NCBI GenBank assembly: GCA_012800855.1
Contig: JAAZIN010000052.1
Span: 1-41,072 of the forward strand
Length of the DNA: 41,072 bases
DNA from: Bacillota bacterium
GTDB lineage: Bacteria; Bacillota; Dethiobacteria; DTU022
Direction of reading: 5' to 3'
This document shows positions 21,017-31,288 of the stretch, in pieces. Made by a program: the position numbers and the translations under genes. Position 1 is the stretch's first letter. Each line of letters opens with the position of its first letter. Below the pieces are notes generated by a model that ran no database searches, was not told the DNA's origin, and saw only the letters and a program-made list of their open reading frames with translations.

Positions 21017-21049
21017 GTGACATACATTTCAGGATGACCCCCTTATAAT
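21017..21049 (+). promoter_or_regulatory. spoIIE promoter of the Spo0A-activated type with long spacer
   Basis: GTGACA (21017-21022), 21-nt spacer, TATAAT (21044-21049); TTTGTC elements upstream at 20982 and 21000. Confidence 0.6.
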
Positions 21050-21075
21050 TGGTCTCACCGGGACAACGGAGGAGG

Positions 21076-23253
21076 ATGTCTGCAAGGATGGATGGGACAG
21101 CCTTTGCCCGTGAAGCCACATCTGCTACCGGAGGTAGCCAGGAGCGGTTCAATGCCATAAGGGCCTTCTGCCGGAAGGGACAAGCCCTCTTCAGCGCGCC
21201 CAACGTCCTGCTGGCGCTGACAGGATTCCTGTTGGGCAGGGCCGCCATCCTCGGCGAGATTGCTCCCTTCGGGGCCATTTTCTGGCTCATGGCGTTGCGG
21301 GAGAAACCGAGGCAAAGCTTCCTGGTGGCGGCGGCCGTCCTCGCAGGCCGGGCCACGTCGGGCGGTGACGTGCCCGGGGCATTCGTCCTCCTGGGAGCGA
21401 TGGCGGCGGTCTGGTTCATGGAGGGGCTCTGCCTCCGCCTCTTCAGGCGGCGGTGGCCGCTGCTGCCGGCAACCGCGGTGCTGGTAGCCCTGAACCGGCT
21501 TCCCGTCCTGCTGGACGCTCCTCAAGTCCTGGACGGGGCCTATCTCCTGCTGGAGCTAATCATCGCCCTGCTGGCAGCCGTGGTTATGCTGCCGGCGATG
21601 CGGCTCATTGATTACCTTCCCCGGAGCAGGGATAGGCCTGTGGCGGCCCAGGAAGAGATCCTGGCCCTCTTTCTCATATTTTTCCTGGCCATGTTTGGCC
21701 TGAAGAATGTTACGGTGGCCGGCTTATCCGTAGAAGCCGCCGCCTCCTACCTGGCCATCCTGCTCCCGGCCTACCTGCAGGGAGCAGGATGGGGCGCCGC
21801 GATGGGAATAATTACGGGGACAATACTGGGGTTGGGGAACCCCCACTTCTATCTGCATATCGGGTCCCTCTCCTTTAGCGGCTTTTGGACAGGCCTGCTC
21901 AAGCCCTTTGGCCGGTGGGGCTCCGCAGCAGGGTTCCTGTTCTCCATGCCGGTGCTGTTCCTGCTGGCCCCCGGGGAGATGCCGGGAGCATATTGGAGGG
22001 AAGGCCTGCTCTCCCTAGCCATATTCCTGGCTATCCCGGCCCGCATGCTCCACAGGCTGTCGCTGCAGCTGGGGGGGCTGGGCCTGGGGGAAGGCGGGGA
22101 GGCGCCGGAGAAGGCACTCCAGGCTGCCAGCGGGCAGATCCGGCACATGGCGAAGCTTTTCAGCGAGCTCTCGCTGGGCTTTGCCCAGGCCACTGCAGCC
22201 AGTCATGGGAGGGAAGAAGAAGAGCGCTCCTCCATGCTGGAGGAGCTGATGAACCGGGTTTGCCGTTCCTGCTTGTTTCGGCGGCGCTGCTGGGAGAAGG
22301 ATCTGCACAGCCACCATCGCCTGATCCTCGACCTGCTGGAGCGCGCCGAAAAGGAAGGGGAGGCGACGATGGCTCATCTGCCCGCCGCCTTCCGGGAAAG
22401 ATGCCACCAGCCCGAGGTGCTGGTCGAGGCGGTCAACAAGCTGCAGGAACTGATAGAGGTAAACCGGTACTGGGAGCAGAGGGTTAAAGAGGGGAAGGAG
22501 CTGGTTTCGGGTCAGCTGCGGGGCTTGGCCGAGATAATGCACGAGCTGGCCCGCGAACTCGATGAAAACCGGTTCCCTCCCGGCGTGGGTGAGCAGGCGC
22601 CCCTCTTTAACATGGAACTGGGACTGGCCCAGAAAGCGAGGTGGAACCAGCAGGTCTGCGGCGATTACTACAGCCTCCTGGAACTGGGCGCTGGAGAGCA
22701 GGTGATCATCCTTAGCGACGGGATGGGCAGTGGGCCCCGCGCAGCAGCGGAGAGCAGGGCAACCGTTGTCTTGCTGGAACGCCTGCTGGAGGCAGGCTTT
22801 AAAAAAGAAGTGGTGCTGCGCAGCGTCAACTCCCTGCTGCAGCTGCGCACGGGCGAGGAATCCTTTGCCACCGTGGACATGGCTCTCATCGACCTGGTTG
22901 AAGGAGAAGTTGAGCTGTTGAAAATAGGAGCGGCTCCCAGCCTCATCAAGCGGGACAAGGAGGTGTTCAGGATAGGGGCTCCTTCCCTGCCCCTGGGGAT
23001 TCTATCCAGGGTAGAGGTGGAAAGCTACGTGGAGAAGCTCCAGCCCAACGACCTGCTGGTCATGGTAACCGATGGGGCCGTCGATTCAGAGGGAGGGCTT
23101 GACTGGCTGCTATCATTCCTTCGGCTCATGGGCAACAGCCCGCCGCAAATCGTGGCCGACCGGATTGTGGAAGAAGCGGCGCGCCGCTCCGGCGGCCGGT
23201 TGCGGGACGACCTGACCGTGGCCGTGTGCCGGCTGCTCCGCCTGAGAGGCTAG
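21076..23253 (+). CDS. spoIIE: Stage II sporulation protein E (PP2C phosphatase)
   Basis: Polytopic N-terminus; C-terminal PP2C with CGDYYSLLELGAGEQVIILSDGMGSGPRAAAESRATV and VMVTDGAVDSEGG. ATG 21076 preceded by GGAGGAGG. Confidence 0.95.
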   Translation: MSARMDGTAFAREATSATGGSQERFNAIRAFCRKGQALFSAPNVLLALTGFLLGRAAILGEIAPFGAIFWLMALREKPRQSFLVAAAVLAGRATSGGDVPGAFVLLGAMAAVWFMEGLCLRLFRRRWPLLPATAVLVALNRLPVLLDAPQVLDGAYLLLELIIALLAAVVMLPAMRLIDYLPRSRDRPVAAQEEILALFLIFFLAMFGLKNVTVAGLSVEAAASYLAILLPAYLQGAGWGAAMGIITGTILGLGNPHFYLHIGSLSFSGFWTGLLKPFGRWGSAAGFLFSMPVLFLLAPGEMPGAYWREGLLSLAIFLAIPARMLHRLSLQLGGLGLGEGGEAPEKALQAASGQIRHMAKLFSELSLGFAQATAASHGREEEERSSMLEELMNRVCRSCLFRRRCWEKDLHSHHRLILDLLERAEKEGEATMAHLPAAFRERCHQPEVLVEAVNKLQELIEVNRYWEQRVKEGKELVSGQLRGLAEIMHELARELDENRFPPGVGEQAPLFNMELGLAQKARWNQQVCGDYYSLLELGAGEQVIILSDGMGSGPRAAAESRATVVLLERLLEAGFKKEVVLRSVNSLLQLRTGEESFATVDMALIDLVEGEVELLKIGAAPSLIKRDKEVFRIGAPSLPLGILSRVEVESYVEKLQPNDLLVMVTDGAVDSEGGLDWLLSFLRLMGNSPPQIVADRIVEEAARRSGGRLRDDLTVAVCRLLRLRG

Positions 23254-23270
23254 CCGGAGAAAGAAGGACA

Positions 23271-23308
23271 ATGCAACCCTTGAACGAGGGTTCAAGGGTT
23301 GCATTTTT
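23271..23308 (+). terminator. Rho-independent terminator after spoIIE
   Basis: ATGCAACCCTTGAACGAGGGTTCAAGGGTTGCATTTTTTT. Confidence 0.9.
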
Positions 23309-23345
23309 TTATTTAATTTATTTCCAGGGTCCATACTATGGTAAA

Positions 23346-23425
23346 ATAATGGTAGGGGCTGGCTTCCACCCCCGCCCGCAGAAAGGAAAAAATGCAGGGG
23401 CGGGCTTCCACGCCCGACCGAGTGG
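23346..23425. repeat. Dispersed GC-rich repeat, copy upstream of tilS
   Basis: GGCTTCCACCCCCGCCCGCAGAAAGGAAAAAATGCAGGGGCGGGCTTCCACGCCCG; related sequences at 27589-27655 and 18354-18383. Confidence 0.7.
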
Positions 23426-23464
23426 AGGTTTGGACGGCGCTGTGAGCAGCGCCTGCATACGGCC

Positions 23465-24880
23465 ATGCTGGTAAAAAAAGTAGCCCGCTTTATCGAAAGG
23501 CACCGCCTCCTGGAAGTGGGCGATCGCGTGCTCGTGGCCGTTTCCGGCGGCCCCGATTCGCTGTGCCTGCTCCACGTGCTGCGCCGCCTGGCGCCGCGCT
23601 ACCGGCTGTCCCTGGTTGTCGCCCACCTCGACCACGGCATCAGGCCCGAGGCGCGCCGGGAGGCGGAAGCGGTGCGCCGGCTGGCCGAGGCCTGGGGGCT
23701 GCCCTTTGAAGGGGCGGCCGCCGATGTGCCGGCGTACCGGGCCGGCCGGAGGCTGTCGGCATCGGAGGCCTCCCGCGTGGTCCGCTACCGCTTTCTGCTG
23801 GAGGCGGCCCAAAAGCACGGCGCCGGCAAGATTGCCCTGGGGCAGCAGCTGGACGACCAGGCGGAGACGGTGCTCTTAAACCTGCTCCGGGGGACGGGGC
23901 CTGACGGGCTGGCGGGGATCTTGCCGCGCCGCCGCTTCGGCTCCGTGGAGCTGATCCGCCCCCTGCTGGAGATCTCGCGGCGTGAAATTGAACAGTACTG
24001 CCGCCAGGAGGGTCTTGAACCGCTCCTTGATGCCAGCAACCTGAAGACGGACTATACCCGGAACCGCATCCGCCTGGAGCTAATCCCCTACCTGGAGCAG
24101 CAATTCAACCCCAACCTGAAGCGCTCCCTGGCCCACCTGGCCGCACTGGCGGCAGCGGATCGCGCCTACCTCGAGGCGGAGGCGCAGGAAAAATTCCAAC
24201 AGGTCGTGCGGCGGGAAAAGGGCAGGCTGATCATTAACCGGGAGGCTCTCAACGCCCTGCCCGCGGCGCTGCGCGGGCGCGTGGCCCACCGGGCGCTGCT
24301 GGAGCTTCTCCCCGGCCGGGAGCTCAACCGGAGGCACGTGGAGCAGCTGCTGCAGCTGGCGGAGCGGCCGGGGCCGGAGCGGGAGCTGACCCTGCCGGGC
24401 GGTGTGCGCGCCTACTGCTCCTACCGGAGCCTCGTTATTACTGCCGAAGATCCGGTTCGGAAAAAGGACAGCCTGGTCCTGCCCCTGCAGCTTCCCGGCT
24501 GCACCCCCTTGCCCGGCGGTGCCGGCGCGATCAAGGCCTACTTCGCCGCTCCCGCCGACTTGAGCTGGCCGCCGCAGCCGCACCAGGCCTACCTGGACTT
24601 TGACTTGCTGCCCCCCGGGCTCATGCTTCGCACTCGCTGGCCCGGGGCGCGCTTTCACCCGCAGGGCGCCCCGGGCTCCAAGAAGTTAAAGGACTTTTTA
24701 ATCGATCAGAAGGTGCCGCACCACCGCCGGGACGACTGCCTGCTGGTAGCCGCGGGCGACGAGGTGATCTGGGTAGTGGGCCACCGCATCGCCCACCCCT
24801 ACCGCGTTACCGAAAAGACCAGGCAGGTATTGGTCCTGGAGCTTAAAAAAAATACGCAGGAGGAGAGAGCCGTTGAATAA
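23465..24880 (+). CDS. tilS: tRNA(Ile)-lysidine synthase
   Basis: VLVAVSGGPDSLCLLHVLRRL PP-loop; ALGQQLDDQAETVLLNLLRGTGPDGLAG. Confidence 0.96.
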   Translation: MLVKKVARFIERHRLLEVGDRVLVAVSGGPDSLCLLHVLRRLAPRYRLSLVVAHLDHGIRPEARREAEAVRRLAEAWGLPFEGAAADVPAYRAGRRLSASEASRVVRYRFLLEAAQKHGAGKIALGQQLDDQAETVLLNLLRGTGPDGLAGILPRRRFGSVELIRPLLEISRREIEQYCRQEGLEPLLDASNLKTDYTRNRIRLELIPYLEQQFNPNLKRSLAHLAALAAADRAYLEAEAQEKFQQVVRREKGRLIINREALNALPAALRGRVAHRALLELLPGRELNRRHVEQLLQLAERPGPERELTLPGGVRAYCSYRSLVITAEDPVRKKDSLVLPLQLPGCTPLPGGAGAIKAYFAAPADLSWPPQPHQAYLDFDLLPPGLMLRTRWPGARFHPQGAPGSKKLKDFLIDQKVPHHRRDDCLLVAAGDEVIWVVGHRIAHPYRVTEKTRQVLVLELKKNTQEERAVE

Positions 24881-25403
24881 GGAGAAGCTGACATTGCTAA
24901 TTGGCGGAGAGGAGATTGGCCGCCGCGTGGCGGAGTTGGCGGAGCGCATCTCCGCCGATTATGAGGGGAAGCAGCTGCTGCTTGTCTGCGTGCTGAAAGG
25001 AGCGGTCATCTTTGCCAGCGACCTCATGCGCCGGCTGAAAGTACCAGCGGAGATCGATTTTATTGCCGTCTCCAGCTACGGCTCCGACACCGCCTCCTCG
25101 GGGGTGGTGCGCATACTTAAGGACCTTGACAAGAGCATCAAGGGGAAAGATGTGCTCATCGTGGAGGACATCGTTGACACCGGCCTGACCTTGAACTACT
25201 TGCGCAGCAGCCTGCTCAACCGTAAACCGCGGTCGCTGAAGGTGGTGACCCTGCTGGACAAGCCGGTGCGGCGGAAGGTGGAGTTTACTCCAGATTACTG
25301 CGGCTTTGAAATACCCGATCATTTCGTCGTTGGCTACGGCCTCGATTATGACGAAAAATACCGCCAGCTGGAGGGAATTTACGTTCTTGACCCCGAGCTG
25401 TAG
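24873..25403 (+). CDS. hpt: Hypoxanthine phosphoribosyltransferase
   Basis: VCVLKGAVIFASDLMRRL; VLIVEDIVDTGLTLNYLRSSLL; TTG start overlaps the tilS 3' end. Confidence 0.95.
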   Translation: MNKEKLTLLIGGEEIGRRVAELAERISADYEGKQLLLVCVLKGAVIFASDLMRRLKVPAEIDFIAVSSYGSDTASSGVVRILKDLDKSIKGKDVLIVEDIVDTGLTLNYLRSSLLNRKPRSLKVVTLLDKPVRRKVEFTPDYCGFEIPDHFVVGYGLDYDEKYRQLEGIYVLDPEL

Positions 25404-25535
25404 CAAGAAGCGCCGCGGGGCGAGTAAAATGTTTGCAGGGGCTTTCGCGGGCGCTTGGTTGCCTGCTCCGGGGCGGTGTGTTAAAATTATATAGTTAATA
25501 AGCGGGAGACCGCTGCAGAGAGGAGGTTTACAGCA

Positions 25536-27503
25536 GTGCAGCCCTTTAGACGCCAGATCTTTTTCTACCTCATCGTGGCCTTGCTTTTTTTCGCGGCTAT
25601 GAAGCTCATGTTTGACGCCGGCATGTCTCCCGAGAAGATCCCCTACAACGAGTTTGTGGAGCAGGTGGAAAGAGGCCAGGTAGAAAAGGTAGTGGCTTAC
25701 GGCAACGAAATTGAAGCGGAGCTGAAGGACGGCCGCAAGGTAATGACGAGGCGTCCCGATGATCACAACCTCACCGACCTCCTCCTGGAAAAAGATATTC
25801 CCTATGAAACCAACGCGCCCCGCGGGCCCAGCTTGTGGCAGACGGTGCTTACCTACGCCCTTCCCCTGGTGCTGCTTTTCGGCCTATTTTTTTTCTTTAT
25901 GCAGCACACCCAGGGCGGCGGCAACAGGGTGATGAACTTTGGCAAAAGCCGGGCCCGGCTTCATGAGGGTGACCGCAAGCGAGTAACCTTCGACGACGTG
26001 GCCGGCGCGGACGAGGAGAAGGCCGAGCTGGCCGAGGTGGTTGATTTTCTGAGGGATCCCCGCAAGTATATCGAGCTGGGTGCGCGCATCCCCAAGGGCA
26101 TCCTGCTAGTGGGCCCCCCGGGAACGGGGAAGACCCTGCTGGCGCGGGCGGTTGCCGGAGAGGCGGGGGTGCCCTTCTTCAGCATCAGCGGTTCCGACTT
26201 CGTGGAGATGTTTGTAGGCGTCGGCGCCTCGCGGGTGCGCGATCTTTTTGATACGGCCAAAAGAAACTCGCCCTGCATCGTTTTCATAGACGAGATTGAC
26301 GCCGTGGGCCGGCAGCGCGGCGCCGGTCTCGGCGGAGGTCATGACGAGCGGGAGCAGACCCTGAACCAGCTCCTGGTGGAGATGGACGGCTTTGACGTGA
26401 ATGAGGGCATTATTATCCTGGCGGCGACCAACCGCCCTGACATCCTGGACCCCGCCCTGCTGCGACCCGGCCGCTTTGACCGCCAGGTTTACGTGGGCGT
26501 GCCCGACGTGAAGGGGCGCGAGGAGATTCTCAAGGTCCATACCCGCAACAAGCCGATGGCGGAGGATGTTAACCTGCGAGAGATTGCCCGCGCCACGCCC
26601 GGCTTTACCGGGGCTGACCTGGAGAACGTGGTCAACGAGGCGGCGCTGCTCACGGCGCGCAGCGGCGGCAAGCGCGTGGGCCGGAAAGAGATCGAGGAGG
26701 CCATTGAGCGAGTCATTGGCGGCACCCAGAAGCGCAGCCGTGTTATCAGCGAATTTGAAAAGAAAATTGTGGCTTTTCACGAAGCGGGCCACGCCCTGGT
26801 GGGCTACCTGCTGCCCCATACCGATCCCGTGCATAAAGTCTCCATCATCCCGCGGGGTCGTGCCGGCGGCTACACGCTCATGTTCCCGGAAGAGGACCGC
26901 TACTTCATGACCCGCTCCGAGCTCCTGGATCGCGTGACCACCCTCCTTGCCGGAAGGGTGGCGGAGAAGCTGGTCTTTGACGAGATCAGCACGGGCGCGC
27001 AGAATGACCTGGAGCGGGCCACCTCCCTGGTCCGCCAGATGATCATGGAGTACGGCATGAGCGATTCGCTGGGCCCCATTACCCTGGGGCGCAAGCACGA
27101 CCAGGTTTTCCTGGGGCGGGACCTGGCCCGGGATCGCGACTACAGCGAGGAGATCGCCAAGGCCATTGACGTGGAGATACGCCGCACCATCGACGAGTGC
27201 TACGAGAAGGCGCGGAAGCTGCTGGAGGAAAATCGCGATAAGCTCGATCTCATTGCCGAAGCGCTCCTGGAAAAAGAAACCCTCGATGCCGAGGAGATTA
27301 CCGCCCTCGTGGAGGGGAAAAGCCTGGCCGAGTTGGAGGCCATCCGCCGGAAGAAGGAGCGGGAGGCGGTCCAGCCGGAGAGCGCCGTGCGCCCCGAGCG
27401 GCGCAGTGGGAAAGCGGCGGCGGGGAAGGCCAAGGTGCAGCCCTGCACCCCCTTCCAGCAGAGCGAGGCCGCGGGCAACCCCGGCACGGATTCCTCTTCT
27501 TAA
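25536..27503 (+). CDS. ftsH: ATP-dependent zinc metalloprotease FtsH
   Basis: [57 protein letters not shown] zinc site. Confidence 0.98.
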   Translation: MQPFRRQIFFYLIVALLFFAAMKLMFDAGMSPEKIPYNEFVEQVERGQVEKVVAYGNEIEAELKDGRKVMTRRPDDHNLTDLLLEKDIPYETNAPRGPSLWQTVLTYALPLVLLFGLFFFFMQHTQGGGNRVMNFGKSRARLHEGDRKRVTFDDVAGADEEKAELAEVVDFLRDPRKYIELGARIPKGILLVGPPGTGKTLLARAVAGEAGVPFFSISGSDFVEMFVGVGASRVRDLFDTAKRNSPCIVFIDEIDAVGRQRGAGLGGGHDEREQTLNQLLVEMDGFDVNEGIIILAATNRPDILDPALLRPGRFDRQVYVGVPDVKGREEILKVHTRNKPMAEDVNLREIARATPGFTGADLENVVNEAALLTARSGGKRVGRKEIEEAIERVIGGTQKRSRVISEFEKKIVAFHEAGHALVGYLLPHTDPVHKVSIIPRGRAGGYTLMFPEEDRYFMTRSELLDRVTTLLAGRVAEKLVFDEISTGAQNDLERATSLVRQMIMEYGMSDSLGPITLGRKHDQVFLGRDLARDRDYSEEIAKAIDVEIRRTIDECYEKARKLLEENRDKLDLIAEALLEKETLDAEEITALVEGKSLAELEAIRRKKEREAVQPESAVRPERRSGKAAAGKAKVQPCTPFQQSEAAGNPGTDSSS

Positions 27504-27552
27504 AGGCAAAGGAACAGTCCCGAAAGCCTCTGGCGGGGGCAGCTGGGTCGCC

Positions 27553-27578
27553 GGGGCTGTCCCCGAAGGGACAGCCCC
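27553..27578. repeat. Hairpin GGGGCTGTCCCCGAAGGGACAGCCCC downstream of ftsH
   Basis: Near-perfect stem; no long T-run; related hairpins at 30532 and 38547. Confidence 0.7.
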
Positions 27579-27588
27579 TCGTTATTGG

Positions 27589-27655
27589 CGCGGGAGCGGT
27601 GTTACGCCCCCGCCCGCAAAAGGCGCAGGGGCAGGGTTTCACCCCCGCCTGCAAA
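27589..27655. repeat. Dispersed GC-rich repeat, copy upstream of the P1 peptidase
   Basis: TTACGCCCCCGCCCGCAAAAGGCGCAGGGGCAGGGTTTCACCCCCGCCTGC; resembles 23346-23425. Confidence 0.65.
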
Positions 27656-27674
27656 TGATGAAAGGGGTGCTTCC

Positions 27675-28628
27675 ATGGGCGGACTTACCGATATCAAGGG
27701 GATCAAGGTAGGCGTCTGCAGCGACCTGGATGCGGCCACGGGGGTAACCGTGGTCCTGGTCGAAGAGGGGGCCCGCGCTGCCGTAGATGTGCGCGGCTCG
27801 GCTCCCGGGACGAGGGAGACCGACCTGCTGCAGCCGTCGCGGCTTGTTGAAGAGGTGCAGGCTATCGTCCTGGCCGGCGGCAGCGCCTTCGGTCTCGATG
27901 CGGCCTCGGGGGTGATGCGCTACCTGGAAGAGCGGGGCCGGGGCTATGCCGTGGGGCCGGTGCGCGTCCCCATTGTTCCGGCGGCCATTTTGTTCGACCT
28001 GTTCATTGGCGACATGCACAACCGCCCCGATGCCGAAATGGGCTACCGGGCCTGCCTCGCTGCCACGTCGGGACCGGTGCCGGAGGGCTCGGTTGGCGCA
28101 GGAACGGGGGCCACGGTGGGCAAGTTTTACGGCATCCAGCAGGCGGTGAAATCGGGCCAGGGGAGCGCCTCCTGCCGCTGCGGCAGCCTCGTTGTCGCCG
28201 CCCTGGTGGCGGTAAATGCCTTTGGCGATGTTTTTGACCGCCAGGGGCGGCTGCTGGCCGGACCTCGCAATCCCGAAACGGGGTTCATGGAGCGCACCGC
28301 GGAGCTGATGAAGAGGGGAAGCGGCGGCGGGGAATTTCCCGGAAATACGACCCTTGGCGTCGTGGCGACGAACGGCCGCTTTTCCCGGGAAGCGCTGCGC
28401 AAGATCGCCCAGATGGCTCAAAACGGGCTCGCCCGCTCCATTTGGCCGGTCCACACCATGTGGGACGGGGACATTATCTTCAGCCTCTCGACGGGTGAAG
28501 AGGAGGCCGATGTAAGCCTTGCCGGGACCATGGCCGCGGAAGCGGTGGCCGCTGCGGTGGAGCGGGCCGTGCTAACGGCCCAGTCGCTGGCCGGCATCCC
28601 CTCAATTCTAGAGTTAAAAAATAAGTGA
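27675..28628 (+). CDS. P1 family peptidase (DmpA/L-aminopeptidase-like)
   Basis: GGLTDIKGIKVG; EVQAIVLAGGSAFGLDAASGVMRYLEERGRGY; FPGNTTLGVVATN. Start trimmed to ATG 27675. Confidence 0.87.
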   Translation: MGGLTDIKGIKVGVCSDLDAATGVTVVLVEEGARAAVDVRGSAPGTRETDLLQPSRLVEEVQAIVLAGGSAFGLDAASGVMRYLEERGRGYAVGPVRVPIVPAAILFDLFIGDMHNRPDAEMGYRACLAATSGPVPEGSVGAGTGATVGKFYGIQQAVKSGQGSASCRCGSLVVAALVAVNAFGDVFDRQGRLLAGPRNPETGFMERTAELMKRGSGGGEFPGNTTLGVVATNGRFSREALRKIAQMAQNGLARSIWPVHTMWDGDIIFSLSTGEEEADVSLAGTMAAEAVAAAVERAVLTAQSLAGIPSILELKNK

Positions 28629-28744
28629 AAAATTTAACTAATTAATGCAGGAATCGCATCCGTTTTTGTGGAATATATCCAGCGCATCGGGTGAATAGGC
28701 GGGAGGTTAGGGCAAAACAAAAATTTTAAAAGGGAGGTTTTTTT

Positions 28745-30508
28745 ATGCCTTTAGATCCCACCAAGCATGCCGACTGGGAAATTGCCGAGGCGGCAGAGGC
28801 CAACATGAAAACAGTTTTCCAGTTGGCGGATGAGCTCGGCCTGGAGAAGGAGGAACTTTTGCCGTACGGCCATTACGTAGCCAAGGTGGATTACAAGAAG
28901 GTCCTGACGCGGCTCAAGGATCGTCCTGACGGGAAGTACATCGACGTCACGGCGATCACCCCCACGCCGCTGGGCGAGGGGAAATCTACCACCACCATGG
29001 GTCTGGCCCAGGGGATGGGGAAACGGGGTAAAAGCGTGTTTGCCACCATTCGCCAGCCCTCCGGCGGCCCGACGATGAACGTGAAGGGTTCCGCTGCCGG
29101 CGGCGGGCTCTCCCAGTGCATCCCCTTGACGCCCTTCTCTCTGGGCTTGACCGGCGACATTAACGCGGTCATGAACGCCCACAATCTGGCCATGGTGGCG
29201 GTGACCTCGCGGCTGCAGCACGAGTTTAATGCCAGCGACGCCTTCCTCGAGCGCCGTGGGCTGAAGCGCTTGAACATCGACCCGCGCAACGTGGAGATGA
29301 AGTGGGTCATCGATTTCTGCGCCCAGGCTCTCCGCAACATCATCATCGGCATAGGCACGAAGCGGGACGGCTTCATGATGGAATCCGGCTTCGCCATCGC
29401 TGTCTCCTCGGAAGTCATGGCCATCCTGGCCATGGCCAAGGATCTAAAGGATATGCGCGAGCGGATGGGCCGCATCGTCGTGGCTTATGACAAGCAGGGC
29501 AACCCCATCACCACTGAAGACCTGGGCGTGGCCGGCGCGATGACGGCGTGGATGATCGAAGCCATTAACCCCAACCTCATGCAGACCATTGAAGGGCAGC
29601 CCGTCTTTGTCCACGCCGGGCCCTTTGCCAACATCGCCGTGGGCCAGTCCTCCATTATTGCCGACCGTGTAGCGCTGAAGCTGGCCGACTACGTCATTAC
29701 AGAGTCAGGATTCGCCGCCGACATCGGCTTTGAGAAATTCTGGAACATCAAGTGCCGCGAGTCGGGCCTGGTCCCGCACTGCGCGGTTATCGTGGCCACC
29801 ATCCGCGCCCTCAAGTGCCATGGCGGCGCCCCGCTGCCGCTGCCCGGCCAGCCGCTGGATAAGGCCTACACCGAAGAGCATCTCGAGTGGGTGGAAAAGG
29901 GCTGCGAAAACCTCATCCACCATATCAACACGGTGAAGAAAGCCGGCATCAACCCGGTAGTCTGCATCAACGCTTTCCACACCGACACCGAGAACGAGAT
30001 CAAGCTGGTGCGGCGCCTTGCCGAGCAGGCCGGAGCGCGCGTGGCCGTCTCGAAGCACTGGCAGTACGGCGGCGAGGGAGCGCTCGAGCTGGCCGATGCC
30101 GTCATCGATGCCTGCAACGAGCCCAGCAACTTCCGCTTCCTCTACGAGCTGGATACCCCGCTGCGCCAGCGCATCGAGCTCATTGCCAAGGAAGTCTACG
30201 GCGCCGACGGCGTGGAGTATGCTCCCATTGCCCTGGAGAAGGCCAAGCGGATGGAGCAGGATCCCAACCTGCAGAAGCTGGGCACCTGCATGGTGAAGAC
30301 GCACCTGAGCCTCTCCGACGATCCCATGAAGAAGGGCGTGCCCAAGGGATGGCGGCTCTATGTCAGGGACATCCTGACCTACGGCGGCGCCGGCTTCGTC
30401 GTCCCCGTAGCCGGGACCATCTCGCTCATGCCCGGCACGGCGGCCAACCCCGCCTTCATGAACATCGACGTGGACGTGGAGACGGGCAAGGTGAAGGGGC
30501 TCTTCTAA
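28745..30508 (+). CDS. fhs: Formate--tetrahydrofolate ligase (divergent subtype)
   Basis: [20 protein letters not shown]-loop; [68 protein letters not shown]. Confidence 0.93.
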   Translation: MPLDPTKHADWEIAEAAEANMKTVFQLADELGLEKEELLPYGHYVAKVDYKKVLTRLKDRPDGKYIDVTAITPTPLGEGKSTTTMGLAQGMGKRGKSVFATIRQPSGGPTMNVKGSAAGGGLSQCIPLTPFSLGLTGDINAVMNAHNLAMVAVTSRLQHEFNASDAFLERRGLKRLNIDPRNVEMKWVIDFCAQALRNIIIGIGTKRDGFMMESGFAIAVSSEVMAILAMAKDLKDMRERMGRIVVAYDKQGNPITTEDLGVAGAMTAWMIEAINPNLMQTIEGQPVFVHAGPFANIAVGQSSIIADRVALKLADYVITESGFAADIGFEKFWNIKCRESGLVPHCAVIVATIRALKCHGGAPLPLPGQPLDKAYTEEHLEWVEKGCENLIHHINTVKKAGINPVVCINAFHTDTENEIKLVRRLAEQAGARVAVSKHWQYGGEGALELADAVIDACNEPSNFRFLYELDTPLRQRIELIAKEVYGADGVEYAPIALEKAKRMEQDPNLQKLGTCMVKTHLSLSDDPMKKGVPKGWRLYVRDILTYGGAGFVVPVAGTISLMPGTAANPAFMNIDVDVETGKVKGLF

Positions 30509-30530
30509 GAGCTGCCGCTGCGGTACATTC

Positions 30531-30560
30531 CAGGGGCTGTCCCAAAAGGGGCAGCCCCTG
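30531..30560 (+). terminator. Hairpin downstream of fhs (GGGGCTGTCCC family)
   Basis: CAGGGGCTGTCCCAAAAGGGGCAGCCCCTG; weak T-run. Confidence 0.55.
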
Positions 30561-30701
30561 TTGCTGTGCGTGGATACAAGGGTTCCTTTCTATAATTACG
30601 GCCACCTTTGCAGGGCCGCCCATGCGGCAACGAATTCCCTGCCGGCGGCCCGCTGCCGGGGCGAAGCAGGCCCCGCCGGCAGCGGAAGCCCGTGACTGCA
30701 T

Positions 30702-31205
30702 TTAGGAATGGGGGTACCACTCAACGCGGTAGAGCACTACCCCATCCGTGGACGGGCGCCGGGCGGCGAGCTGGCGCACGGTCATTCCCGTCCCGGGGAT
30801 GAGGAGTTCCGGGGCGATGTCGTGCATAGGCCGCAGGACGAAATCGCGCTCGGCCAGCCGCGGGTGAGGCAGCTCCAGGGAGGGAGTGCGCATGATCACC
30901 TCACCGTAGACGAGCAGGTCCAGGTCAATGGTTCGCGGTCCCCAGCGCTCTCTCCGCACCCGCCCCAGGGCCAGCTCGATCTGCTGCATCCGTCGCAGCA
31001 GGACGACGGGGGGGAGGGCGGTTTGCAGGGCGGCGCAGGCATTCAAATAGAGGCCCTGGGGGGGGCCGCCTAGGGGTTTAGTTTCATAAACGGGCGAAAC
31101 CTTCTCCAGCCGCACCGGCTCCTGCTCCAGCCTGGCCAGGGCTTCCTGCAGGTATCGCAGGCGATGGCCCTGGTTCGATCCGAGGCCGATATAGGCCGCC
31201 GGCAT
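30702..31205 (-). CDS. folK: 2-amino-4-hydroxy-6-hydroxymethyldihydropteridine pyrophosphokinase
   Basis: AYIGLGSNQGHRLRYLQEAL; SPVYETKPLGG; RWGPRTIDLDLLVYG; LPHPRLAERDFVLRPMHDIAPELLIPG. Confidence 0.95.
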   Translation of the reverse strand: MPAAYIGLGSNQGHRLRYLQEALARLEQEPVRLEKVSPVYETKPLGGPPQGLYLNACAALQTALPPVVLLRRMQQIELALGRVRRERWGPRTIDLDLLVYGEVIMRTPSLELPHPRLAERDFVLRPMHDIAPELLIPGTGMTVRQLAARRPSTDGVVLYRVEWYPHS

Positions 31206-31288
31206 ATCCGTCACTCCTTCCCGGGAAAATGGCGCCCCCCGGGTGCTCATTTATCAACTTGGCCGGGGAATTATAACATACCTAGACC

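Noticed and set aside
26106-27509. 467-aa minus-strand ORF opposite ftsH
   Set aside because: Shadow ORF of the conserved FtsH frame; no family motifs.
28629-28744. Possible THF riboswitch upstream of fhs
   Set aside because: The leader is short and AT-rich, and I could not match the conserved THF-riboswitch core; no clear terminator or anti-terminator.
30650-30686. GC-rich hairpin CCGCTGCCGG...CCGGCAGCGG between fhs and folK
   Set aside because: Strong stem but bulged and lacking an adjacent T-run on either strand; could be a terminator remnant but not supportable as one.
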